Below are positions 1-8,479 of a DNA stretch of 53,487 bases, in pieces. The notes beneath the pieces were generated by a model. The model was given only the letters and a program-made list of their open reading frames with translations. It was not told the origin of the DNA and ran no database searches. Position 1 is the first letter of the stretch. Every line of letters starts with the position of its first letter. The translations under genes and the position numbers were made by a program. Origin of the DNA: Phycisphaerae bacterium (lineage in GTDB: Bacteria; Planctomycetota; Phycisphaerae; Sedimentisphaerales; Anaerobacaceae); contig JAGOLX010000042.1 in NCBI GenBank assembly GCA_017993835.1, forward strand, positions 1 to 53,487. The letters are read 5' to 3'.

Positions 1-29
1 ACCCCCGGTGGAGCCCCCTTCGTCTTAAG

Positions 30-117
30 CCCGCTTGGAGCGGGGTCCTTGAAGCCGGCTTGAGCCGGAACCCTCGGCTTTAGCCGAAAAAACGAAGCCC
101 TCGCCTTTAGGCGAGGG
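30..117. repeat. Tandem array of four short hairpins
   Basis: Four consecutive hairpins share the layout G/C-rich arm, TTNA-type loop, arm: 30-44 (5-bp stem, loop TTGGA), 55-68 (5 bp, loop TTGA), 75-86 (4 bp, loop TTTA) and 98-117 (8 bp, CCCTCGCC/GGCGAGGG, loop TTTA). The spacers share AGCC-type motifs. There is no T-tract, so this is unlikely to be a simple terminator. The array ends about 40 bases before the first gene and may be its leader, or the end of an upstream transcription unit. It could also be a REP-like dispersed repeat. Confidence 0.5.
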
Positions 118-157
118 AGCATTCACTGCAGAAACACGGGTCCGAAAAGGAGATGAG

Positions 158-2188
158 ATGGGAAGGAAGGAATTCGTTGTGGTTGTCGCGGGCCTTTGCC
201 TGATTGTCGCCTTGTCGGCTGCTGCGGAGGATAATCTCCGCGTCCTGCCGGAAACGGTGGACGGCGGGCCGGCCGGCGAGATGATGTCTCGCTACCTGAT
301 GCGACAGGCGCAGCCGTTGTTCGAACAATGGAAGACGCGGTACGAGCAGTTGAAGACGCCCGATCAGATCGAGGCCTGTCAGCAGAACCTGCGCGAGCGA
401 TTCATCGAAGCCATCGGCGGTCTGCCGGCTCGGACGCCTCTGAATGCAAAAGTGACCGGCGTCGTCTCTCGCGAAGGGTACCACGTCGAGAAGGTCATCT
501 TCGAGAGCCAGCCGAAGCACTACGTCACGGCGTTGCTCTTCCTGCCGGCCGGCGGCGGGCACCAGCCTCCCTTCCCGGGCGTCCTCGTGCCGTGCGGGCA
601 CGCCTCCGACGCCAAGGGCCACGAGGCCTACCAGACCATGGGTGCCCTGTTGGCCCTCCACGGCATGGCGGCCCTGGTCTTCGATCCCATCGACCAGGGC
701 GAGCGCAGCCAGATGCCCTCGGCGCTGCCCAAGGTCTGGGGCACCGCGGCCCACACCACGCTGGGGGTCGGCAGCATCCTGCTGGGGCGCAACACCGCTC
801 GCTTCGAGATCTGGGACGGGATGCGGGCCATCGACTATCTCCAGTCCCGGCCCGAGATCGACTCGAAGCGCATCGGCTGCACTGGCAACAGCGGCGGGGG
901 TACGCAGACTTCCTACCTCATGGCGCTGGACGACCGGATCGTCGCGGCGGCCCCGAGCTGTTACATCACGAGTCTCCAGGCCCTGCTCTCGACCATCGGG
1001 CCGCAGGACGCGGAGCAGAACATCTTCGGTCAACTGGCGTTCGGCATGGACCACGCGGACTACCTGATGATGCGAGCGCCGACCGCGATCCTGATCTGCG
1101 CCGCGACGAAGGACTTCTTCGACATCCAGGGGACCTGGACCTCGTTTCGATACGCCAAGCGCCTGTACACCCGCCTGGAATTCGCCGAGCGGATCGGCCT
1201 GCTGGAAAACGACGCGGAGCACAACTACAACCGGACGCAGCGCCAGGGCGTTGTGCGGTGGATGTCACGATGGCTGCTGGGCAAGGACGAGCCGATTGTC
1301 GAGCCGAACATCGTCCTGCTCAGCGCCGCGGAGGTCCGCTGCACGCCCGACGGCCAGGTGATGAACCTGGAGGGAGCCCGCTCGACGTACGATTTCAATC
1401 GGGACTGCGAGAGAGAGCTGGCGGCTCATCGAAAGCAGCTTTGGTCGACGACGCCCCGCGCGGAACTGCTGGGGCAGATCCGACGACTCGCAGGCGTGCG
1501 AGCCCTTGCCGAACTTCCCGAGCCGCGGGTGGTGGAAATGCGAGAGATCGTCGAGCGGGACGCTCTGAGCATCCAGAAGGTCGCGGTCACGCTGGAGGAA
1601 GGTCTGTACCTGCCGGCGTTGGTGTTCCGCCCGCGTGGAGAGTCTGTGGGCAATGACGTGCTGTACGTCCATGAGAGCGGCAAAGAGGCCGACGCCGGAC
1701 CGGGCGGCCCGATCGAGAAGCTGGTCGAAGCCGGCCGCGTGGTCATTGCGGTGGACCTGGGCGGCCTCGGCGAAACGCAATCGAAAAACGGCTGGGGCGG
1801 CGACCTGTTCGGACCCGACGTCAAAGACGTGCTCACCGCCTATCTGCTGGGCCGGTCCTACGTGGGGATGCGGGCGGAGGATATCGTGACATGCGCGCGG
1901 CTGATCGGGCAGCGGTCCGACAGGCCGGTCGATCTGGTCGCGGTCGGGCACGTGTGCGTGCCCGCCCTGCACGCGGCGACGCTGGAGCCCGAGCTTTTCG
2001 ACTCGGTCCGCTTGGTCCGCGGGCTTGTCTCGTGGTCGAACGTGATCGAGATGGGCCAGTCCCGCGGTCAACTGGTGAACATCGTCCATGGGGCGCTGGG
2101 CCTGTATGACCTGCCCGACCTGGCGAGACTGCTCGGGGACCGGCTCAAGATTGAGCAGCCGCTCAACGCCCTCGGCGAAGCCATGTGA
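158..2188 (+). CDS. Secreted alpha/beta-hydrolase, acetylxylan-esterase-like, tandem domains
   Basis: Predicted exported esterase of 676 aa. The first ~24 residues form a signal peptide, and AAGGAG lies 7 bases before the ATG. The first hydrolase domain (about 80-380) carries the nucleophile elbow GNSGGG with Ser245, a plausible acid Asp319 in KDFFD and a base His355 in EHNYN. This matches the large acetyl-xylan-esterase-type hydrolases that remove acetyl or other acyl groups from polysaccharide. A second hydrolase-like half (about 430-676) has GHVCV where a GxSxG elbow would be expected, so it is probably non-catalytic. The gene converges on the Nramp-like gene with only 7 bases between the stops. 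Substrate is inferred from family and from neighbouring glycoside hydrolases. Confidence 0.85.
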   Translation: MGRKEFVVVVAGLCLIVALSAAAEDNLRVLPETVDGGPAGEMMSRYLMRQAQPLFEQWKTRYEQLKTPDQIEACQQNLRERFIEAIGGLPARTPLNAKVTGVVSREGYHVEKVIFESQPKHYVTALLFLPAGGGHQPPFPGVLVPCGHASDAKGHEAYQTMGALLALHGMAALVFDPIDQGERSQMPSALPKVWGTAAHTTLGVGSILLGRNTARFEIWDGMRAIDYLQSRPEIDSKRIGCTGNSGGGTQTSYLMALDDRIVAAAPSCYITSLQALLSTIGPQDAEQNIFGQLAFGMDHADYLMMRAPTAILICAATKDFFDIQGTWTSFRYAKRLYTRLEFAERIGLLENDAEHNYNRTQRQGVVRWMSRWLLGKDEPIVEPNIVLLSAAEVRCTPDGQVMNLEGARSTYDFNRDCERELAAHRKQLWSTTPRAELLGQIRRLAGVRALAELPEPRVVEMREIVERDALSIQKVAVTLEEGLYLPALVFRPRGESVGNDVLYVHESGKEADAGPGGPIEKLVEAGRVVIAVDLGGLGETQSKNGWGGDLFGPDVKDVLTAYLLGRSYVGMRAEDIVTCARLIGQRSDRPVDLVAVGHVCVPALHAATLEPELFDSVRLVRGLVSWSNVIEMGQSRGQLVNIVHGALGLYDLPDLARLLGDRLKIEQPLNALGEAM

Positions 2189-2195
2189 GGATCTG

Positions 2196-3770
2196 CTACT
2201 GGAACACGGCGAGGACGGACCACGTGCCGACGACCAGGAAGGCGGCGAAGGCGGTCCACAGGAGTGCATCCCACAGCGGGCCCGGTCGCAGGGCGGGATC
2301 GCTCCGACGGTAGCGGAAGAACAGGGCCGTGCCGCCCAACAGGGGCAGCATGATCGACTGGCAGATCCCACACGCGATGATCATCGCGGCGGGCGCTCGC
2401 ACGAAGACGTACAGGAGCAGGGCGATGGCTGGCCAGACCACGCTGATTCTGCGCGTCCATGTCGCTCGGGCGGCCTCGGAGCCGTCGGTCAGGCCGTACT
2501 GGCCCAGGCCGTCCGCGACCATTCGCGAGTTGCCCGCGGCCGCGACGAACAGCGTCGAGTACAGCACCGCGAACGCCCCGCACAGGAAGACCGGATATGC
2601 CCACGAGCCGAAGACTGGGACGTACATCGCGGCCAGCGTTCGCACCATGTCCCGTCCTTCGGGGTTGATCCCGATGCGTCCCAGCACCGCGGCCCCCAGC
2701 AGGTAGAACGCCAGCGTCGCGAACGTGTAGATCACCATGGAGGTCCAGGCATCGACGTGCAGGACGCGAATCCAGCCGCGCGCCCGCTCGACCCACGCGG
2801 CGGAGCCGTCGCGCGGTCCCGCGTATCGGGCATACCCTTTCTCCAGGCACCAGTAGGGGTAGATGAGCAGCTCGGACGCGCCGACCCCGATGATGCCGAA
2901 GGCGCCGAGCGCGGTGCGAACGGGATTGCCGCCGGCCGGACCCGAAGGGGGCAGGTGAAAGCTCAGTCCGCCCGCCAGCTCCTTGGCTGAGACCGCCCAT
3001 TCGGGTCTCATCTGGAGAGCGACCAGGGTGAGGATCGTCACGAGAGTGAAGGTGGCCACGAGAGCAGTCGAGACGAATTGAATAACCCGGTATCTTCCCA
3101 CGTACAGCAGCAGCGAAGTCGCGCCGGCCAGGACCGCGGCCCAGAGGTACGTGTCACAGGGTTCGCGTCGCGCGGCGATCTGGTCGACGAGATCCGCGAT
3201 GTCCTGCCGCAGTGGGACGACGCGAGAATCGTCGCTCTGCTTTGCTTCGAGCAGCTTGAGCTGGATTCGGTCCCGCGTGAGCTGGTCCTGGAGGCGGTTG
3301 TACTCGGCGCCGGACGCGGTCAAGGGACAGCCGATGGCGAGGGTCTGACCAACGCCGCCGAGGATGCCGCCTTGCTGGAAGACGATCAGGACCGTCATGA
3401 CGGTCCAATAGACCACGAGCCAGTTGGCGCCCGGGCGCAGGCGTGGGCCGGGGACCTCGTTGATTGCGTTCAGCGGCGTCTGACCCCAGGTGATCGTGTG
3501 CCGCGCGAACTCGATCTGCGTGGAGACCTTGATGACGCACCCGATGAGGACCAGCCACAGCAGGCAGAAGCCCGCTTCGGCGCCAGTCTTCGTCGTGGCG
3601 ATCAGCTCGCCCGATCCGACGATGGAGCCGGCGATGATCATGCCGGGACCGAGCCTTGCGAGGGTACTAAGGAGGCCCCGCGGCGCCGCCTGAACATCGC
3701 CGCCGTGCACGAAGGGCTCGGGATTGAGCCCTTCGCGTCCGCTGCGGTCCGTAGGCCCGTGCACGGTCAT
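2196..3770 (-). CDS. Divergent Nramp-family membrane transporter
   Basis: Integral membrane protein of 524 aa with about 11-12 hydrophobic segments. The opening stretch around GPGMIIAGSIVGSGEL is typical of Nramp (SLC11) proteins, which move Mn2+/Fe2+ with protons. The classical DPGN of helix 1 reads GSIVGSGEL here, and the Met-Pro-His of helix 6 is replaced by a region reading GASELLIYPYW. Canonical metal ligands are therefore missing and the cargo is unknown. A charged loop of about 50 residues lies between helices 3 and 4. It sits 21 bases downstream of the MFS gene on the same strand and is probably co-transcribed. The ATG at 3770 abuts AGGA; a GTG at 3764 would be better spaced from it. 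Confidence 0.8.
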   Translation of the reverse strand: MTVHGPTDRSGREGLNPEPFVHGGDVQAAPRGLLSTLARLGPGMIIAGSIVGSGELIATTKTGAEAGFCLLWLVLIGCVIKVSTQIEFARHTITWGQTPLNAINEVPGPRLRPGANWLVVYWTVMTVLIVFQQGGILGGVGQTLAIGCPLTASGAEYNRLQDQLTRDRIQLKLLEAKQSDDSRVVPLRQDIADLVDQIAARREPCDTYLWAAVLAGATSLLLYVGRYRVIQFVSTALVATFTLVTILTLVALQMRPEWAVSAKELAGGLSFHLPPSGPAGGNPVRTALGAFGIIGVGASELLIYPYWCLEKGYARYAGPRDGSAAWVERARGWIRVLHVDAWTSMVIYTFATLAFYLLGAAVLGRIGINPEGRDMVRTLAAMYVPVFGSWAYPVFLCGAFAVLYSTLFVAAAGNSRMVADGLGQYGLTDGSEAARATWTRRISVVWPAIALLLYVFVRAPAAMIIACGICQSIMLPLLGGTALFFRYRRSDPALRPGPLWDALLWTAFAAFLVVGTWSVLAVFQ

Positions 3771-3791
3771 TCCTGACTACCGGCAAAGGCC

Positions 3792-5558
3792 TTATGCCTT
3801 CGCCGCCTCGGGGGCCGGCGTCGCCTTCTTGAGCACGTCGTCCCGGAAAAGGAACCAGAACGCCGCCATCAGGACCGCGCTCATGGCAATGAGAATCAGC
3901 CAGACGGGATTCCAGTCCACCCTGTGCACGCTTCCGTTCGTGTAGAGCTGGATGGCTTTGCCGTCGAACATGGCCGTCACGTGAGTGCCTGGGACCTTCC
4001 CGTTCCCGTCTATCTCACGGGGCAACATCGTCTTCTGAGCTATGATGCTGGCGCCCGCTTTCCAATAGAGTCTGTCTTTCTCCACGCCCAGGACCATTGC
4101 GTTGTCGCCCTCGCCAACCGCGAACAAGGTCCCCGAAATAGGCTCTTTGCCCTCCGGCAGACTCACCACTGCCGAAAAGGTCATTGTGCCTTCGATTCTC
4201 TTGTCCGACAGCGAGGACGGACTTGTTCCCGCCGCCAGCAATCCGTCTTCGAGCTTCACCGGCTCGGAAGCGGCCTCGGTGAGTTTCTTGGCCTCTTCGG
4301 GCTTTCCGAGATCTCGCTTCGCGAGAACGCCCACCTCAGCGGCGGAGAGCGACCGCCCATAGAGGCTGACATTGGACACGTTCGCATTCGCAATCGTGGG
4401 CACTGTGGAGGGCAGCGTCGTAGGGGCTTTGTAGCCGGCTGCCACAGGCAGGCTCGTGGTGGCGTAGCGGTCGATGAGCTTGTTGCTGACGAACGTGCCG
4501 AGGAGCATGCCGACGCCGAACAGGAGCAGCCCGACCAGCCCCTGTGCCTGGGCCTTGATCTCCGGCGGGGCCTTCTTGTCCACGTACACCTGCCCGCCGA
4601 CGATGAGGAAGCCGAAAATCGCGCCGTGTACGAGAATGGGGATGTAATAGAGCCACGTCTGATCGAGCATGCCGCCGGCCAGGAACCCCAGATAACGAAC
4701 CAGCAGCGTTCCGAGACCCGCGGTGATCGCCCACTTGGCGCCGTAGCGCGTCAGCGCGATCGGGACCAGAAGCATGATCAGCATCTCTGCGACCTGGCCC
4801 CAGCTCATGACTGCCGTTACTTGCGTGAAACCTTGGCTCATGAGGAATTGCGATGCGAATGAGAAGTACATCGTGAAGGGGATCATCGCGATCATGGAGA
4901 TGAGCATGAAGAAAGCGAAGTTGCCGCTCTTGAGAAGGCCCATCGCCCGCAGGCCCAAAACGTCGACGACCGAGGCGGGCTTGCCCTTGGACGGCGGGGG
5001 CGTGTTGGGCAGCGTCATGTTCAGCACAGCCGCGACGAAGGCTGTGCCCGCGCCGCAGAACAGCGGGATATTCGTACCGTCGATCCTCGTGTCATTGAAG
5101 AGCTTGGCGGCTATGAGACCGAACAACCCCGCTGCCGCCCAGCCAATCGATCCGAACACCCGAATCTGGGGGAATTTCTCCGAGGGGGCGTGCGCCATAG
5201 CCACTGCGCTGGTCAGGCTCCAGGTGGGCATGTAGCAGATCATCGCCAGCAGCAGGAATATGAACAACGCGACCGGGCTGCCTACCATCGCCGCAAGGAA
5301 GAGCAGGACTGCGCAGGCGAAGTTCATCGCCATCAACACCTTTTGACTGGCGAAGTGGCGATCCGCGATCATGCAGAAGATCGGCGAGACCAGGCTGCCG
5401 AGGGGCATGCTGCCGAGGATCAGAGCTTTCAGAGTGCCTGTGACGCCGATCTTGTCGAGGTAGCCGGCCAGTTGCACGAACCAGACGGCGAAGAGCATGT
5501 ACTGCAGGAACATCATGGCGCTCAGGCGGATTCGGACGTTCAAAGGCATGGCGTTCAT
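3792..5558 (-). CDS. MFS transporter, nucleoside:H+ symporter type, with LamG-like periplasmic insert
   Basis: Twelve-helix major facilitator of 588 aa resembling the NupG/XapB nucleoside-proton symporter branch (N-terminus RIRLSAMMFLQYMLFAVWFV). Helices 1-11 occupy about residues 10-365. A soluble insert of about 175 residues (370-545) follows, then the last helix (about 547-567). The insert contains NVSLYGRSLSAAEV and FDGKAIQLYTNGSV, strongly reminiscent of LamG/concanavalin-like folds; by MFS topology the loop between helices 11 and 12 is periplasmic. I chose the ATG at 5558 over upstream in-frame starts because AAGGAG lies 6 bases before it. The gene is divergent from the glycosidase operon and upstream of the Nramp-like gene. 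In this lineage such carriers may take up sugars or nucleosides; the cargo is unproven. Confidence 0.85.
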   Translation of the reverse strand: MNAMPLNVRIRLSAMMFLQYMLFAVWFVQLAGYLDKIGVTGTLKALILGSMPLGSLVSPIFCMIADRHFASQKVLMAMNFACAVLLFLAAMVGSPVALFIFLLLAMICYMPTWSLTSAVAMAHAPSEKFPQIRVFGSIGWAAAGLFGLIAAKLFNDTRIDGTNIPLFCGAGTAFVAAVLNMTLPNTPPPSKGKPASVVDVLGLRAMGLLKSGNFAFFMLISMIAMIPFTMYFSFASQFLMSQGFTQVTAVMSWGQVAEMLIMLLVPIALTRYGAKWAITAGLGTLLVRYLGFLAGGMLDQTWLYYIPILVHGAIFGFLIVGGQVYVDKKAPPEIKAQAQGLVGLLLFGVGMLLGTFVSNKLIDRYATTSLPVAAGYKAPTTLPSTVPTIANANVSNVSLYGRSLSAAEVGVLAKRDLGKPEEAKKLTEAASEPVKLEDGLLAAGTSPSSLSDKRIEGTMTFSAVVSLPEGKEPISGTLFAVGEGDNAMVLGVEKDRLYWKAGASIIAQKTMLPREIDGNGKVPGTHVTAMFDGKAIQLYTNGSVHRVDWNPVWLILIAMSAVLMAAFWFLFRDDVLKKATPAPEAAKA

Positions 5559-5685
5559 TCGTATCTCCTTGAAATAGGACCGGCCGCGGACCCGGCGCTG
5601 TCGCGCACCGTCGCGAGTCCCGGCCGGACGCGGGCAATCATACCGGCAGTCAGGGTCTTTTGCCAGCAAGAAACTGCCGCCTCCG

Positions 5686-5714
5686 TTGACGCGCGCCGGC
5701 CGGCCCATTAGCAT
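5686..5714 (+). promoter_or_regulatory. Candidate sigma70 promoter for the glycosidase operon
   Basis: TTGACG (5686-5691) and TAGCAT (5709-5714) are separated by exactly 17 bases in the 189-base divergent region between the MFS gene and the plus-strand operon. Transcription would start near 5721, giving a leader of about 27 bases. The opposite strand carries TATGAT (5642-5637) as a possible -10 for the MFS gene, but without a convincing -35. Confidence 0.4.
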
Positions 5715-5747
5715 GACACTACACAACCGCGAATCGAAAGGGTGACT

Positions 5748-8468
5748 ATGAGCAGGTTGCTATCGCTGTCGCTGATCCTGGTGTTCTTCCCTGTTGTCCA
5801 GATGTCTGTGTCGTCCGCCGATGACGCGAGCCGCATCCAGCCGTGGTCCGAGAACCCCCGCTACTGGCAGTACAAAGGCCGGCCCATCCTGCTGCTCGGC
5901 GGCAGCAAGGACGACAATCTGTTCCAGATCCCCGACCTCAAGGAGCATCTCGACGAGATTCGCACCGCCGGCGGAAACTACATCCGCAACACGATGAGCG
6001 ACCGGCAGGACAAAGGCTTCGAGGTCTATCCATTCGCTCAGCGCCCCGACGGCAAGTACGACCTCGACCAGTGGAACGACGAGTACTGGCGGCGCTTCGA
6101 GAACATGCTCCGCTGGACCGCAGAGCGGGACATCATCGTGCAGATCGAGGTCTGGGACCGTTTCGACTACTCGACGAAGAACTGGGAACCCCATCCGTAC
6201 AACCCGAAGAACAACGTCAACTACACCTACGAGCAGTCGGGCTTCGCAGAGCACTACCCCGACCACGCGGGTACGAACAAGCAGCCGTTCTTCTTCACCA
6301 CGCCGGACCAGCGGGACAATGCGGTCGTCTTCAAGCACCAGCAGCGATTCGTGGACAAGATGCTGTCCTATTCGCTCCGGTACGATCACGTCCTCTACTG
6401 CATGGACAACGAGACCTCCGCCCAGGAGCAATGGGGCGCCTATTGGGCCGGCCACATCCGCCGTCGCGCCGTGGAGGCAGGCAAGAAGGTCTGCATCACC
6501 GAGATGTGGGACGCGTGGGACCTGAAATCCGACGAGCACAAGCGGACGCTCGACCATCCCGAACGGTACGACTTCGCGGATGTCTCGCAGAACAACCAGA
6601 AGAAAGGCCAGGAACACTGGGACAACTTCCAGTGGGTGCGAGCCCATATCGCGGGGCAGCCGCGACCGCTCAACACGGTGAAGACCTACGGCGCCGACGG
6701 CGGTCGTTTCGGCAACAATCGCGACGGCTTGGAGCGGTTCTGGCGACATGTCATTGGCGGGGCGGCCTCTGCGCGGTTCCATCGGCCTGATTCCGGGCTG
6801 GGCCTCTCCGCGCCGGCGATTGCCGCCATTCGGGCCGCCCGTGAGCTGGAATCGCTCGTCAAACCATGGGAGGTCGAGCCCGCGAACCACCTGCTCAGCG
6901 ACCGTGCGGAAAACGAAGCCTACGCAGCCGCTCGTCCCGGCGCGGCCTACGCACTGTATTTCACCGATGGCGGCTCCGTCGGCCTGGACCTCAGAGATGC
7001 GCCGGGTCGTTTCGATGTCCGCTGGATCGACATCGCGACCGGGCAATGGGCCAAGCGGGAGAATGTCGAGGGCGGCGCCGTTGTCACGCTCCAAGCCCCC
7101 CGGCAGGGCCATTGGGCCGCGGCCATCGTACGGGCCGCATCTGCATCCGTCGCCGATTCCAGCCCGGATGCATCCACCGCCCGCATGCGACTGCTCGTCG
7201 AGACTGATGCGGGCGGCGACCCGGATGACGAGCAATCACTGGTCAGATTTCTTCTCTACGCCAACGAGTGGGACATCGAGGGAATCATTGCGAACCGGCC
7301 GGCGACGCGTCGCCCGGAGAACAAGAATCCCGAGGATACGGGCCTGGGCATTGTCCGGCGGCTGCTCGACGCCTACGGCCGATGCCGGCCGAACCTCGTG
7401 CAGCACGATCCAAGGTATCCGGAGAAGCAGTCTCTCTGGCGATGCACCGTTCCCGGCTGCAACGATACGGACGAAGCCGTGAATCTGATCCTCGCCGCGG
7501 TGGACCGGGACGATCCGCGTCCGCTCTGGTACTCGGACTGGGGCACTGACAGCGGCGCTGCCGTGAACAACCTCAGGCGAGCTCTCGACCGCGTCCTCCG
7601 CGAGCGGGGTCCGGAGGGCTATGCCCGATTCAAATCAAAGCTGCGCCTGTCATCCTACAACAAGTTCGCCGAACACACGACGACCGTCGCACCGCCATTT
7701 CCAATCTGGGTGAACACGTTCGAGCCCCCGCTCGAGGGCAAGCGATGGTACCATCGCTTTTCCGCTCTCACCTTCCATGCGGGTGGATTCGATCTGGTGC
7801 GCGACGTGCTCACCGATCATGGCCCGCTTGGTGCGCTCTACCCGACGAACACGACGCACTCGGGCAAAGAAGGCGACACGATGACGTTCCTCTACCTGGT
7901 TCCCACGGGGATGAACGATCCGAACGAGCCATCCTGGGGCAGTTGGGCCGGGCGCTACGGTCCGAATGAGAGCTTCCCCGGCGCCCGATACTACTGGGCC
8001 AATCAGATCGACGCGTGGGATGGCGCCAGCAGCCGTGACAACACGCTCGCTCGCTGGGCGGCAGACCTGCAGAATGACTTCCGCGTGAGGCTGGACTGGT
8101 GTGTGAAGCCGCCGCGCGAGGCGAACCACGCCCCGCAGGCTGTCGTGAACGACATCGGCGGCAAGGAGATCCTGCGGATCACCGCCCGGCCGGGGCAAGA
8201 GGTTGCGCTCAACGCCGCTTCTTCGCACGACCCCGACGGCGACGCGCTCACCTACGAATGGTTCGTCTATCGCGAGGCCGGCACGTATGAGGGCGAAGCG
8301 ACGATGGCGAACGTCTCGTCGCCGCTGGCCGTCCTGCGTGTTCCCTCCGACGCCGGCGGCCGGGTTATTCATGTCGTCTTGGCCTTGCGTGACAAGGGGA
8401 TTCCGCCGCTGGCGGCCTACCGGCGGGTCATTGTACAGGTTGCCCGGGAACAGGATCAACGTGGATGA
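5748..8468 (+). CDS. Secreted fusion: glycosidase-like (DUF4038-type) barrel plus Sde182/DUF1593 nucleoside-hydrolase-like domain
   Basis: Two enzyme-like modules in one secreted protein of about 906 aa. After a signal peptide (~1-25), residues about 30-370 resemble DUF4038/GH-type TIM barrels; acidic candidates lie in CMDNETS and ITEMWDAW. A small beta domain follows (about 375-465). From about residue 480 the chain matches the DUF1593/Sde182 family: [12 protein letters not shown] resembles the Asp-rich Ca2+/ribose site of nucleoside hydrolases. An Ig-like C-terminal domain (about 775-900, [14 protein letters not shown]) ends it. Sde182 homologues are described as cellulose-binding; the catalytic role is unproven. 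The ATG at 5748 is preferred to a GTG at 5742, which overlaps the ribosome-binding site. It is the first gene of the plus operon and ends 11 bases before the next start. Confidence 0.8.
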   Translation: MSRLLSLSLILVFFPVVQMSVSSADDASRIQPWSENPRYWQYKGRPILLLGGSKDDNLFQIPDLKEHLDEIRTAGGNYIRNTMSDRQDKGFEVYPFAQRPDGKYDLDQWNDEYWRRFENMLRWTAERDIIVQIEVWDRFDYSTKNWEPHPYNPKNNVNYTYEQSGFAEHYPDHAGTNKQPFFFTTPDQRDNAVVFKHQQRFVDKMLSYSLRYDHVLYCMDNETSAQEQWGAYWAGHIRRRAVEAGKKVCITEMWDAWDLKSDEHKRTLDHPERYDFADVSQNNQKKGQEHWDNFQWVRAHIAGQPRPLNTVKTYGADGGRFGNNRDGLERFWRHVIGGAASARFHRPDSGLGLSAPAIAAIRAARELESLVKPWEVEPANHLLSDRAENEAYAAARPGAAYALYFTDGGSVGLDLRDAPGRFDVRWIDIATGQWAKRENVEGGAVVTLQAPRQGHWAAAIVRAASASVADSSPDASTARMRLLVETDAGGDPDDEQSLVRFLLYANEWDIEGIIANRPATRRPENKNPEDTGLGIVRRLLDAYGRCRPNLVQHDPRYPEKQSLWRCTVPGCNDTDEAVNLILAAVDRDDPRPLWYSDWGTDSGAAVNNLRRALDRVLRERGPEGYARFKSKLRLSSYNKFAEHTTTVAPPFPIWVNTFEPPLEGKRWYHRFSALTFHAGGFDLVRDVLTDHGPLGALYPTNTTHSGKEGDTMTFLYLVPTGMNDPNEPSWGSWAGRYGPNESFPGARYYWANQIDAWDGASSRDNTLARWAADLQNDFRVRLDWCVKPPREANHAPQAVVNDIGGKEILRITARPGQEVALNAASSHDPDGDALTYEWFVYREAGTYEGEATMANVSSPLAVLRVPSDAGGRVIHVVLALRDKGIPPLAAYRRVIVQVAREQDQRG

Positions 8469-8479
8469 GAAGGAGAAAG

